DNA of 15,138 bases from Coriobacteriia bacterium. GTDB taxonomy: Bacteria > Actinomycetota > Coriobacteriia > WRKU01. The notes under the pieces are model-generated. The model was not told the origin of the DNA, searched no databases, and was given only the letters and a program-made list of their open reading frames with translations. The translations under genes were made by a program, and so were the position numbers. Positions 15,077 to 15,138 of this stretch are shown here, one piece after another (the stretch's first letter is position 1; every line of letters starts with the position of its first letter). The stretch spans positions 1-15,138 of the forward strand of contig WRDL01000023.1 in NCBI GenBank assembly GCA_009784095.1, in the 5' to 3' direction.

Positions 15077-15077
15077 A

Positions 15078-15111
15078 ACTGGGAGCCTAGAGGCTATATT
15101 CGTCTCTCAGT
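15078..15111 (+). other. Stem-loop directly after the membrane protein gene
   Basis: ACTGGGAG (15078-15085) can pair with CTCTCAGT (15104-15111) as eight pairs including one G-U in RNA. It starts two bases after the stop codon. No U-run follows, so it is not a clear intrinsic terminator. The remaining bases to the window end show nothing recognisable. Confidence 0.3.
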
Positions 15112-15138
15112 CTTAACAGAGTGGGGTTACCAGGATAG

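Overview
The window looks like chromosomal DNA of an anaerobic, metal- or mineral-respiring bacterium with a single-membrane-type surface. The two left-hand genes are secreted multiheme c-type cytochromes; one carries BspA-type leucine-rich and InlB/Listeria-Bacteroides (Flg_new) repeats, a combination typical of Gram-positive lineages. GC is moderate, Shine-Dalgarno (SD) sites are mostly good, and at least one operon appears to start almost leaderless. This fits an Actinomycetota lineage such as Coriobacteriia/OPB41 (Anaerosomatales). That placement is inference from gene style and was not tested by a search.

Layout. (1) 1-3820, minus: a giant surface cytochrome cut by the left edge. I translated it by hand as one uninterrupted frame of 1273 codons: signal peptide, leucine-rich region, four InlB-type repeats, then 25 heme motifs. 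(2) 4081-5758, minus: a compact seven-heme secreted cytochrome with its own promoter, a palindromic operator at the transcription start and an intrinsic terminator. It is homologous over about 295 residues to the C-terminal part of the giant protein, including the unusual order of heme-motif spacings. (3) 5888-7402, plus: a Wzx-type flippase. (4) 14002-7437, minus: a seven-gene operon with overlapping or nearly touching genes, comprising a DegT-type sugar aminotransferase, a TIGR04325-like methyltransferase, a GT8-like glycosyltransferase, RmlA, an FdtA/QdtA-type ketoisomerase, a UDP-sugar 6-dehydrogenase and an SDR resembling UDP-glucuronate decarboxylases. (5) 14132-15076, plus: an unrecognised single-pass membrane protein.

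How the parts may work together. The operon and flippase would make and export a cell-surface glycan containing a dTDP-3-amino-3,6-dideoxyhexose and a uronic acid or pentose. RmlB, an N-acetyltransferase, the initiating transferase and the polymerase are not in the window. The cytochrome pair suggests an extracellular electron-transfer unit: a small secreted heptaheme protein, possibly polymeric, and a large wall-associated protein carrying a copy of the same module at its distal end. That pairing is the most interesting candidate system here. No tRNA, rRNA, CRISPR array, insertion sequence or integrase was seen.
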